Positions 37,601 to 49,600 of a stretch of 64,000 nt of DNA are shown here, one piece after another. The notes under the pieces were generated by a model that worked only from the letters and a program-made list of their open reading frames with translations, was not told where the DNA came from and did not search any database. The stretch is from positions 37,222,174-37,286,173 of the forward strand of contig NC_061803.1 of assembly GCF_021462225.1 (NCBI RefSeq), given 5' to 3'. Origin of the DNA: Girardinichthys multiradiatus. Taxonomy: Eukaryota; Chordata; Actinopteri; Cyprinodontiformes; Goodeidae. Each line of letters starts with the position of its first letter. Position 1 is the stretch's first letter. The position numbers and the translations under genes are program-made.

Positions 37601-40600
37601 GGATTTTAAGTCATTCTTCTTGCAGGATCGTGGCCAGGTCACTACGTGATACTGGTGGAGGAAAACGTTTCCTGACTCGCTCCTCCAAAACACCCCAAAG
37701 TGGCTCAATAATATTTAGATCTGGTGACTGTGCAGGCCATGGGAGATGTTCAACTTCACTTTCATGTTCATCAAACCAATCTTTCACCAGTCATGCTGTG
37801 TATAGTGGTGCATTGTCATCCTGATACACGGCACCACCTTCAGGATACAATGTTTGAACCATTGGATGCACATGGTCCTCAAGAATGGTTCGGTAATCCT
37901 TGGCAGTGACGCGCCCATCTAGCACAAATATTGGGCCAAGGGAATGCCATGATATGGCAGCCCAAACCATCACTGATCCATCCTCATGCTTCACTCTTGG
38001 CATGCAACAGTCTGGGTGGTACGCTTCTTTGGGGCTTCTCCACACCGTAACTCTCCCGGATGTGGGGAAAACAGTAAAGGTGGACTCATCAGAGAACAAC
38101 ACATGTTTCACATTGTCCACAGCCCAAGATTTGCGCTCCTTGCACCATTGAAACCGACATTTGGCATTGGCATGAGTGACCAAAGGTCAGCCCGGCCGTG
38201 TATATTGACCCTGTGGAGCTCCTGATGGACAGTTCTGGTAGAAACAGGAGAGTTGAGGTGCACATTTAATTCTGCCGTGATTTGGGCAGCCGTGGTTTTC
38301 TGTTTTTTGGATACAACCCAGGTTAGCACCCGAACATCCCTTTCAGACAGCTTCCTCTTGCGTCCACAGTTAATCCTGTTGGATGTGGTTCGTCCTTCTT
38401 GGTGGTACGCTGACATTACCCTGGATACCGTGGCTCTTGATACATCACAAAGACTTGCTGTCTTGGTCACAGATGCGCCAGCAAGACGTGCATCAACAAT
38501 TAGTCCTCTTTTGAACTCTGGTATGTCATCCATAATGTTGTGTGCATTTCAATATTTTGAGCTAAACTGTGCTCTTACCCTGCTAATTGAACCTTCACAC
38601 TCTGCTCTTACTGGTGCAATGTGCAATCAATGAAGACTGGCTACCAGGCTGGTCCAATTTAGCCATGAAACCTCCCACACTAAAATGACAGGTGTTTCAG
38701 TTTCATTGTCCAACCCCTGTAAACGGCTGAAGTTAACAGCTCACCAGCACAACAGGACAGACAAGCTTCGTCATGATGGACTGAACAGTAAACCTCTCAT
38801 TATCCAGCACTGTGATTGGCCGCGACAGAGCCAGCTCCAAACCATTCCTGCAGATTTAAAACAAATTTACTTTTTGGTAAATATGAATCAATAACTGGGA
38901 TTGGCAGAAAGGCTGCTCCCAGTACAATATAGATACAATAGAGATGACCGTTAAACAGAACAGATTCATGGACTAACACTCCCCACGTTATTCAGAGACC
39001 CCACTTAACCAAACATTATTCAAGTCCTCACCTGACCGGCTCCAGCACTGGTGTCTGAATCACTCTGAAGAGGCGGTGTTGCTGGGGGCTCTGGGTTCCC
39101 CTCTTTACAGCTCGAGGCGAAGGAGGAGGAGAAAATGGAGGGAATAAATCTCCTGGTTCCAACACTATGTGATCATCATCCTGAAGAAGAGACAAGCCTT
39201 TACTAGTTACAGTATACACCTGCATTATCAGGTACACCTTTCTATTTGACTTCTATCACAAATAGTGAATCAGTCAATCACATGGCAGTGGTTCAAAGCA
39301 TTTAGGTGTTTAGATGTGGTAAAGACAACTTATTGAAGTTCCAACTGAACATCAGAATGGGGATAGAAAGAGATTTAAGTTACTCTGAATGTAGCATGGT
39401 TGTTGGTGCCAGACAGGCTGGTCTGAGTAGTTCACAAACTGCAGAGTTAACTAATAAAGTGGTCACTGAGTGTATGCTTTAATCCAAACTGGTGTGCAAG
39501 AGTCCTACATTTACTCAGACACACGTAAAATATAATCAGACGTCATTAAAACTCTACTACATGTCCTTAGATATTATAATATCTAAGGACATCGAGGTCA
39601 GGTGCAGTGAGTGTGGAGGCCTGTGCATGCAGATCCCAGGGACCAGGATCTGGCTTTTGTTACACTGAACAACTGGTAGAACACGATTCGGAGGTGGTGT
39701 GAAAGATTGAGCAATACCAGCTAAACATTGTTGGATTGATCCTTTGCACACAGGTTGGGCTCTGGAACAGCTCCTGGATAGGGGTTGGACTTTCTCCTGC
39801 TCTGGATATGCCCAAGGAGAAAGACATCAACCAGCTGTGGGAATATTTAGAAGCTCCTGGCTGAGAACCAGAGGCAAGCCAGTTTACCTGTGATTTGTAA
39901 AGAAGACATTTTCCAGTGGGTGCTTCCAAAGTGTTGGCTGCCGGTGATGCCTTTAAGTGCCATCTAGTCTTTGTATAACCAAAGCAAGAGCACTGTCCAC
40001 ATTCTGGGCACCAGTTTGGCCTTGGGTGTTTTTATGCTAGCCTCAGCCAGGGCTGCTTTTTGTCACCGATCTTGGTTTGGGAACCTCAAGGTCTCATTTC
40101 TTTTCGCAGATTATTAGGTTCCTCAACTATGTTGATGGGATGTGCGATGTTTCTCTAAAGATTCTAATATAAAGTTAAAAAAATTACACCAGGTAGTGTC
40201 TTCAGATCTTGAATCATCTCTTGTGCACCGGCTACTGCTCCGTGCCGTTCGCTTTGCCTCCGGTTGTTTCACTCAGTGCCCTATTGACCATAACCATGGA
40301 TTTACACTTTATCTGCTCCGGTCTGGTCCAATGCAAAGCTGAGAGGAGCTACAAGAACCATATGCAAAATGCGCCCCAAAAATGCCAGTGATGAATGTGG
40401 TAACAAGCCCAAAACAACATTGTGTGGAAGTTAAACTGCTTCATGTTCAATTCAATTCAGTTTTATTTATATAGCACCAATTCACAACACATGTCATCTC
40501 AAGGCACTTCACAAAGGGTTTGGAATGGTATAGGGTTGTTGTGGAGGTTAGATTAAACTACTGAGTGTTAGAGTTTGGCCATTTTAGAATGGGCTGTGTA

Positions 40601-43600
40601 GGTGTACTAAGTAAAATAATAAACTGATAAAGTTTGTCCATCTAGAGCCCACTGGTGGCCATTCTTCTACTAAAAACCACAAGGATTGGGGGTACCACTC
40701 TAATTCAGACTGGTTATAACCATTGGAAAAGAAAAGGGGTCGCACAGGTAGCAGAAATGGAGGGTGTGTTTGCACCTCAACCATAACTGAGCCGGTTTAG
40801 GCTAAACCTGAAGGCAGAGGTAAAAATAATTGGCGAGTGTTGTTTCCTGTTGCATTGTGCGAAACATTGGTAACTTTAAAATGGGCTAAGTCAATTCAAT
40901 CGAATCATACAGATTTCAAAGTCAGGTACATACATTCCAATTAATCCTAATTATCGAACAATGCAGTCAGACTCAGTTATTTATTCAAATTGGATAAAAA
41001 GTTTTTCTATCTAAGGAAACCCAGCAGAGTCAGTGACTTGTAGCCATCACTCCTCCTGGATGAGCATGTAGAGACAGTGGACAGTCACTGGCGTTGACTT
41101 TGCAGCAATCCCTCATACTGAGCATGCATGTAGCGACAGTGGAGAGGAAAATCTCCCTTTTAACAGGAAGAAACCTCCAGCAGAACCGGAACCAGGCTCA
41201 GTGTGAGCGGCCATCTGCCACGACCGACTGGAGGTTTGAGAGAACAGAGCAGACACACAAAAAGAACAAAGAAGCACTGATCCAGGAGTCCTTTCTATGG
41301 GAAGGAAAAGTAAATGTTAATGGATGTAGCACCATTGAGTCGTTTAACCTAGAAAGAAAGAACAGATAAACTCTGAGCCAGTTTTCAAGTTTAGAGTCTG
41401 AGAGAGAGCACATAGAGTTAGTCACAGTCAGTCAGTAGCTATGCCTAGGAGAAAAATAGGGAAAACACAAAAAAGACAGGGCCAAGTGTATCATCGGTAG
41501 AAGGTGAGAATTCCTTAAGTTGTTGGCAGCAGAAGCTTGGATGATGGCCCCCCTCCAGGAAGGTGTCACTGGAAGACACAGAGGCAAGCCAGGTGTAGCT
41601 TCTAGGAAGAGAAAAGAGAGAGAACAAAGTTAAAAGCTGAAATAACAGCAAATAATGCAAAATTGGGGAGTAGAACCACCAGTAAACCTGCAGTCTGAGA
41701 ACAAAATGCTCTGTTAGGAATCTATTGAACAATCAGATCTCTGATGTATGATGGAAGCATATCTGGATGCGTTTGATGCATCCGGATATTTTCATGTGTT
41801 TTGTTCTACAATGGGTGAGTGCTGTCTGTGTTGCTGGCCATTGTAGCAGTATTCAGTTTACGTGTGGGGGTTCCCCTCTGATGTCATAAAAGAGCACAAA
41901 AGAATCCCAAAGGAGTAGTCTGGAAATGCCTTTTTAGTGAAATCTATGACCATATATTTCAACAACCCTTCATTTCAGAGGCATAAATTCACTTTTTTTT
42001 TTTTTACGTGTCCTGTCCAGCAGAGTAGCACTCAGAATTGTTGCCTGTGTGCCAAGAAAAAGTCCAAAAGATTTACTTTCACAAGTGGAGCATTACAGCT
42101 AACACTTCAAAGCTCTGCTTGATATTTATAAAAGAAACTTTATTAGAAACTGCTTTCGGATTATTTCAATTGTTATGGACACAGAGACAGAAATGAGAAG
42201 GAAAAAAATAAGCACGAAAGAGAGAGAGGTGTTGGAAAAAGGAAAAGGGGAGACAAGTAGAAAAGAACTGAGGAAAGAAAAGGATGAAAAGAATACAAGA
42301 TAACATCCTGCTTTCTTCTACACCTGCAGATATGTACAATACATATTAACAGCTTTTTTACCAAGAAGTGCATGCAAGATGTATTTAGTGGTAAATGCGG
42401 CTCAATATGGAACATTTGTGTATTTGAATCTAAACACCTGTGGGTCTGAGTGTGAGCGCACTTGTGTATACAGGTCCTTCTCAAAAAATTAGCATATTGT
42501 GATAAAGTTCATTATTTTCCATAATGTCATGATGAAAATTTAACATTCATATATTTTAGATTCATTGCACACTAACTGAAATATTTCAGGTCTTTTATTG
42601 TCTTAATACGGATGATTTTGGCATACAGCTCATGAAAACCCAAAATTCCTATCTCACAAAATTAGCATATAATTAAAAGGGTCTCTAAACGAGCTATGAA
42701 CCTAATCATCTGAATCAACGAGTTAACTCTAAACACCTGCAAAAGATTCCTGAGGCCTTTAAAACTCCCAGCCTGGTTCATCACTCAAAACCCCAATCAT
42801 GGTTAAGACTGCCAACCTGACTGCTGTCCAGAAGGCCACTATTGGCACCCTCAAGCAAGAGGGTAAGACACAGAAAAAAATTTCTGAACGAATAGGCTGT
42901 TCCCAGAGTGCTGTATCAAGGCACCTCAGTGGGAAGTCTGTGGGAAGGAAAAAGTGTGTCAGAAAACGCTGCACAACGAGAAGAGGTGACCGGACCCTGA
43001 GGAAGATTGTGGAGAAGGGCCGATTCCAGACCTTGTGGGACCTGCGGAAGCAGTGGACTGAGTCTGGAGTAGAAACATCCAGAGCCACCGTGCACAGGCG
43101 TGTGCAGGAAATGGGCTACAGGTGCCGCATTCCCCAGACCTGGGCTACAGAGAAGCAGCACTGGACTGTTGCTCAGTGGTCCAAAGTACTTTTTTCAGAT
43201 GAAAGCAAATTCTGCATGTCATTCGGAAATCAAGGTGCCGGAGTCTGGAGGAAGACTGGGGAGAAGGAAATGCCAAAATGCCAGAAGTCCAGTGTCAAGT
43301 ACCCACAGTCAGTGATGATCTGGGGTGCCGTGTCAACTGCTGGTGTTGGTCCACTGTGTTTTATCAAGGGCAGGGTCAATGCAGCTAGCTATCAGGGGAT
43401 TTTGGAGCACTTCATGCTTCCATCTGCTGAAAAGCTTTATGGAGATGAAGATTTCATTTTTCAGCACGACCTGGCACCTGCTCACAGTGCCAAAACCACT
43501 GGTAAATGGTTTACTGACCATGGTATCACTGTGCTCAATTGGCCTGCCAACTCTCCTGACCTGAACCCCATAGAGAATCTGTGGGATATTGTGAAGAGAA

Positions 43601-46600
43601 CGTTGAGAGACTCAAGACCCAACACTCTGGATGAGCTAAAGGCCGCTATCGAAGCATCCTGGGCCTCCATAAGACCTCAGCAGTGCCACTGGCTGATTGC
43701 CACCATGCCACGCCGCATTGAAGCAGTCATTTCTGCCAAAGGATTCCCGACCAAGTATTGAGTGCATAACTGTACATGATTATGTGAAGGTTGACGTTTT
43801 TTGTATTAAAAACACTTTTCTTTTATTGGTCGGATGAAATATGCTAATTTTGTGAGATAGGAATTTTGGGTTTTCATGAGGTGTATGCCAAAATCATCCG
43901 TATTAAGACAATAAAAGACCTGAAATATTTCAGTTAGTGTGCAATGAATCTAAAATATATGAATGTTAAATTTTCATCATGACATTATGGAAAATAATGA
44001 ACTTTATCACAATATGCTAATTTTTTGAGAAGGACCTGTACAAGGTTTCTCCATAAAAATATGCAATAGTGAGTGTGAGGAGCAGCAGACCTGTCCCCCT
44101 GGACCTGGGACAGATAAGGAGGAGATCCGGGCCACAGACATTCAAAGGCCCCCCAGAGCACAGGAACCCCAGGAGAACCACCACCGGGACTACGGAAACT
44201 ACCCCAGAGAAAAGCAGGGGAGAGTCCCAGGGGAAACACCTAGCAGCCACAGTGCAGAAGCCCCTGGGAGCTGCAGCGACGAGCCCACAGGCCCCGCCGG
44301 CAGCTATCTACACCCCAGCTGATCCAGCCATGGACCCCGAGACCCCGGAACATATCACTCCTCAAGCAGAGGCCCGACAGAGCCCTGGGGTCCAGGCCCC
44401 GGCAAGCAGCCACCAGGAGTGAGCCAGCACACACCAAAGCACCCAGCCCTGAACACTGAGAACCAGAAGTACTCTGGCGGGCAGAGACACTAACCAGAGG
44501 CAAGTAGTGCGGCAGGGAGGAAATAGGCCACAAATTTGGGGGGCCTAAACTGATCCAGGAGAGGGAGCAGTTCAAGACCCAACATGACACAAAAAACAGA
44601 CACACACAGTGACAATCACCCCAACTCCCCGCCCCGAACTCAGTCCCCAACGACTCCCATCCTCATCCGGAGAGGGGGCCATGTACATAAGAGGGGTCAA
44701 ACTAGCCTGTCAACTAGAGCCGCCACAGAATGAAATAATCCCAACCCCACAATGAATTCAAATCCCAACCCTATGAGCCCCTCACCTCCAATAAACCCCA
44801 ACATCAATTTCCCCACAGGGGACAGATATCAAACACATGCCCCCAAACCCAAACTCTATGAATCCCCTCCCTACAGCACATGGGCACACCCCCACATGTG
44901 ATCTTCATCCCTGAAATGCTGACGAAGCGACACTCACACAGCGCAAGCTCCACACACAGCCCCGCTCCAAGCACTCCCACCGCATCCTGCCCCCACCACG
45001 ACAGCAAGGCAAGAGCCCTGCGCAACGCTACCCCAGCCCCCGGCCACACCACGCCCCCACAACCACACAGACACACCACATCACTGCAACTGCAACAATA
45101 GCCCAGGGAGAAAGATTATTCAGCTCAGGTCTACCACCGCCGCTCAGCCGATCCAAATGCCGGTGACCCCACATCTAAGAAGAGGACACAACCCCCCTGC
45201 CCACACGCTGCAGCACCCCCATGCCACCCACTAGCCCGCTGCCTCAATCCCCCCTGAGACACATTAGCCAGCAGAGCAGCACACCGCCAAGCCCGCCCAA
45301 CCATTCGGTCAGCACCAGCAGCCCCAGCCCATCAGTTCGTGAGAGGGAAACAAGCACCAGCTGGGTAACTGGGCCCGGCAGGCCAACCGCTCCAGGCCAA
45401 GCACAACCTGCCAGCCGCCCCAGTGCAGGCACAAGACATGCTCCACTGCCCACCCACCCAACCGCAGCCTGGCGCCCGGGCAGGGGCAGGGGCAAGAGCC
45501 ACAGAAGGAGGCATTGGAGGAAGACCACCACAGCACGCCAAGGACCGAGCACCTGCCAACCCCGCCCAAACCCCGGAGGTGCCCCAGGATGCCGGCCATC
45601 CTCCCACATGATACCACACCGCTGCACCAAGCAGGCTGGCCAGCCCCTCCACCAAAGCGAAGCCACATCTCAATCAACACTGCACACACACATAAATTCA
45701 CTTTTTAAAATATTTTATCAATGTTTCCTTTCCATAAATATAATTGGATTTATCATGAAAATTCGATGTCTCAGGCACTTTAAAACTGGAAAGAAAGATA
45801 TTTCATTGAGAATTTTTTCTAAGTTGTACAATATTTACTAAGTAATATTTAGCTGTGTTTGTTTACCTTCAGGTAATCTACCTTATGTTAAAGCCCTGTT
45901 AAGGACCATGTGATATTTTTTAGTATTAGTTGTTTCACACAAAACTAAACCTAAGATTCTTTGTTCAGCAAGGAGCAAGCACAGCTAACAGTCTGACCTT
46001 GATGCCTCTGAGAGAGGCAAATGCCTCTTGGCCAGGTCGCAGAGCAATGATATCTCCTTCCACCAACAGACTGACAGGCAGGTTAACCAGCTGAGAGTCC
46101 CTGAAGGTCCAGTGAAGTGACCATGATGGAGATGGGGGCATGTACAAGTCAGGGTAAAGTGAAGAAGGCCACCAAACTTCACCCACACACCCTGAAAGAT
46201 AATCTGGAAAAGAGGCAGAACAGGCCAGAGAACTGAGACTACACTAGTTGCTCTCCAACATCACAATAAAAACAATCACACATCTCACTGCAACATTTAC
46301 CCTTTCAGCTGGTGAGGAAATCTGAGCATTTCATTTTCTGTAGTGTAAAAGCTTGAATAGCAGCTCCTGTAGTGCCAAACGACATGTTGCTGCTGAATAG
46401 TTTTAGCTATGGTAAGTTATTACTTGGATGGACTGTTTAACTGCAGTCAGTAAATTTTATATTTAGTGGTCCATTAACAAGTATGATCAATATGTGAGCA
46501 ACATTGAAGAAGCAGCAGTAATTTCCTAAACCCACATATTTCCACTGGTGACTTTGCACCACTCCCAACTCACCACTGAGCTGTGTGATGATGAGTTTGA

Positions 46601-49600
46601 GGCGTCGGACCATCTCAGTTTTCTTTAGCCTCTCCTTACGTCCAACCAGAAGCAGGTTCAACAGGAAAAGAAGGAACAGAGCTGCAGAATTCATAATCTC
46701 TATACCAGAACTGGGAAAAAAACAACATTTAATTCAATTCAATTTATTTAAAGCTGGTTCATAAATATCATCTCTAGGCACTTTACAAAAGAAACCAAGA
46801 AAACCATTCCATTTATAAACAGAAATATAAAGTCAGTTCAATCCAATCAAAACTGTATATTGTAAAGAGTATTCTAGGTCAGATGCAAATCAATGATCTG
46901 CCCGTCGCTCCCTGAGTCATTAGTCTATTGTTTAGTGTGATTTGTTTACATGGTTACTTGAATCCTGGTGAGGCAGCTTATTTCATTTCTTTGGAATGAG
47001 TTTCAAAGTAGAGTTGCAAAGCAGGGTCCAATTTTTATCTGGTTCATCCCAAGGTTTTCTTCCTAAGGTTCTGGAAAAACTGTTCTTATCCAGTTGCAAA
47101 CTTTTTTAGAAGACAATTGTATTTATGAAAAGTTTCAGTGTGGCTTAAAAAGGTATCGCAGCACTGAAACTGCTTTACTAAGGGTTCTAAAAGGCCTTAA
47201 GTGTTGATTCAGAAAGCCAGCTTTTCTGGCGTTTCTACAGGGGTTGGACAATGAAACTGAAACACCTGGTTTTAGACCACAATCATTTATTAGTATGGTG
47301 TAGGGCCTCCTTTTGCGGCCAATACAGCGTCAATTCGTCTTAGGAATGACATATACAAGTCCTGCACAGTGGTCAGAGGGATTTTAAGCCATTCTTCTTG
47401 CAGGATAGTGGCCAGGTCACTACGTGATACTGGTGGAGGAAAACGTTTCCTGACTCGCTCCTCCAAAACACCCCAAAGTGGCTCAATAATATTTAGATCT
47501 GGTGACTGTGCAGGCCATGGGAGATGTTCAACTTCACTTTCATGTTCATCAAGCCAATCTTTCACCAGTCTTACTGTGTGTATTGGTGCATTGTCATCCT
47601 GATACACGGCACCGCCTTCAGGATACAATGTTTGAACCATTGGATGCACATGGTCCTCAAGAATGGTTCGGTAGTCCTTGGCAGTGACGCGCCCATCTAG
47701 CACAAGTATTGGGCCAAGGGAATGCCATGATATGGCAGCCCAAACCATCACTGATCCACCCCCATGCTTCACTCTTGGCATGCAACAGTCTGGGTGGTAC
47801 GCTTCGTTGGGGCTTCTCCACACCGTAACTCTCCCGGATGTGGGGAAAACAGTAAAGGTGGACTCATCAGAGAACAATACATGTTTCACATTGTCCACAG
47901 CCCAAGATTTGTGCTCCTTGCACCATTGAAACCGACATTTGGCATTGGCATGAGTGACCAAAGGTTTGGCTATAGCAGCCCGGCCGTGTATACCCTGTGG
48001 AGCTCCCGACGGACAGTTCTGGTGGAAACAGGAGAGTTGAGGTCCACATTTAATTCTGCCGTGATTTGGACAGTCGTGGTTTTATGTTTTTTGGATACAA
48101 TCCGGGTTAGCACCCGAACATCCCTTTCAGACAGCTTCCTCTTGCGTCCACAGTTAATCCTGTTGGATGTGGTTTGTCCTTCCTGGTGGTACGCTGACAT
48201 TACCCCGGATACCGTGGCTCTTGATACATCACAAAGACTTGCTGTCTTGGTCACAGATGCGCCAGCAAGATGTGCACCAACAATTTGTCCTCTTTTGAAG
48301 TCTGGTATGTCACCCATAATGTTGTGTGCATTTCAATATTTTGAGCAAAATTGTGCTCTTACCCTGCTAATTGAACCTTCACACACTGCTCTTAATGGTG
48401 CAATGTGCAATCAATGAAGGCTGGCTACCAGGCTGGTCCAATTTAGCCATGAAACCTCCCACACTAAAATGACAGGTGTTTCAGTTTCATTGTCCAACCC
48501 CTGTAAATCTAAGTGCAACATTTAACATCGTAGTTCATGGTATCCTTCTGTCAAGACTTGACAAAAGGATACAAAAGGTATTGTGTGGCCATTAAGATAA
48601 AGTAAGACTTTTTTTTTAAAGTTATTTTTCAGCTCACACGTGGCCTTCATTATTTTTTTCAGAGTATGTTTTTGACAGTGAGTAGACAGAAAATGGTGTG
48701 GAAAGAGTGGGGTAAGTGAGTGCAAAGAGCATTAACGGGTTAGGATTCGATCCCACGACAGCATGCATCGAGGATTACCAAACATGGGTCACACGCTTGA
48801 CCCCCTCCACCACCACGTCTGAGAGAAAGCAAGACTTAAACCACTGTAGAACAGTTATCAGTAAGAGGGGCTGTGGCTGCATAATAACCATCTATCTCGA
48901 CTAAGAACCATCTATTTGTTGAACTACTCGAGGATCCATCCTAGAGCCAGAGTTCCTAATATACAGTATGTTGCACCTAAGGTCCATTTTTAGGAAACAT
49001 GGTGCCTCTTTCCACTGCTTTGCCGATGACATTCAAATCTGTCTGTCCATAAAAAAACAACCAACTCTTTGAGGCTGTTGGTGGACTGTCTTCCTGATAT
49101 AAAAAAGACCTGGATGGACTCAAACTTCCTCCACCTCAACAATAATAAAACTGAGTTATGGTATTTGCAAGAAGGGTCTTTTATGGAATAGTAGACTTTT
49201 TTCCAGATTTCAATTTCCTAGTGTTGTCCTTTAATGTATGCAGCTCTGAAAAAAACCAGGGAGCCCAATGAATAATTACCTTCCTTTTCAAGGTGGCTAC
49301 ATTGTCTACTGCAACATGCAATGAGGAAGACTATAAACAACAGTTTGTCAAGAGGTAGAAATTAAGGTGCTTCATCCTCTGATACTGAAGCAATAAAAAA
49401 TGGAACAGATTTTAAAAGTTGTTACAGCATTGTCTGATAAAGATCTACTATAACGTCTCGGGGGCAGAGTACTCTGTTAGATTAAACCAAAGTGTTATTA
49501 AAAACAGTCAGACAGGACAGGGTTGTGAGGAAATACGGTTAATTGTTCACATTCAATGCCATATGTCAGCACTTGTCCAGAGTATGAAGACAGGAGTGGG

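Larger units (their letters stand above)
41998..45691 (-). mobile_element. Unclassified poly-A retroposon, split by a Tc1 element
   Basis: Flanked by perfect 15-bp direct repeats ATAAATTCACTTTTT (41983-41997 and 45692-45706). A T-run next to the left repeat is a poly-A tail on the minus strand. Without the nested Tc1 (42471-44038 plus one TA) the body is about 2.1 kb. The minus-strand 5' two-thirds (about 45690 to 44041) is strongly G/T-rich and C/A-rich on the other strand. The 3' third (42470-42000) is A/T-rich and recurs 5'-truncated at 5215-5604. Open frames up to 206 codons exist on both strands of the GC-rich part but are proline/alanine-rich, overlap, and show no reverse transcriptase, so I do not assign a protein. 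It could be a non-autonomous LINE derivative. Confidence 0.7.
46985..49230 (+). pseudogene. LINE (L2/Rex-like) reverse transcriptase remnant interrupted by a Tc1 and a SINE
   Basis: Three pieces of one decayed pol. 46985-47237 resembles the early RT blocks (KVLEKLF..., FSV...KGIAALKL). 48504-48598 resumes with [21 protein letters not shown] coding. 48838-49230 holds GSILEPEF and the catalytic-type [10 protein letters not shown]. Between them lie a Tc1 family B copy (47238-48503) and a SINE (48611-48825), each with its own target duplication. Confidence 0.75.

Noticed and set aside
44240..45841. Several long overlapping frames on both strands of the GC-rich retroposon
   Set aside because: Composition-driven (few stops in G/C-rich sequence); proline/alanine-rich with no motif and contradictory strands.
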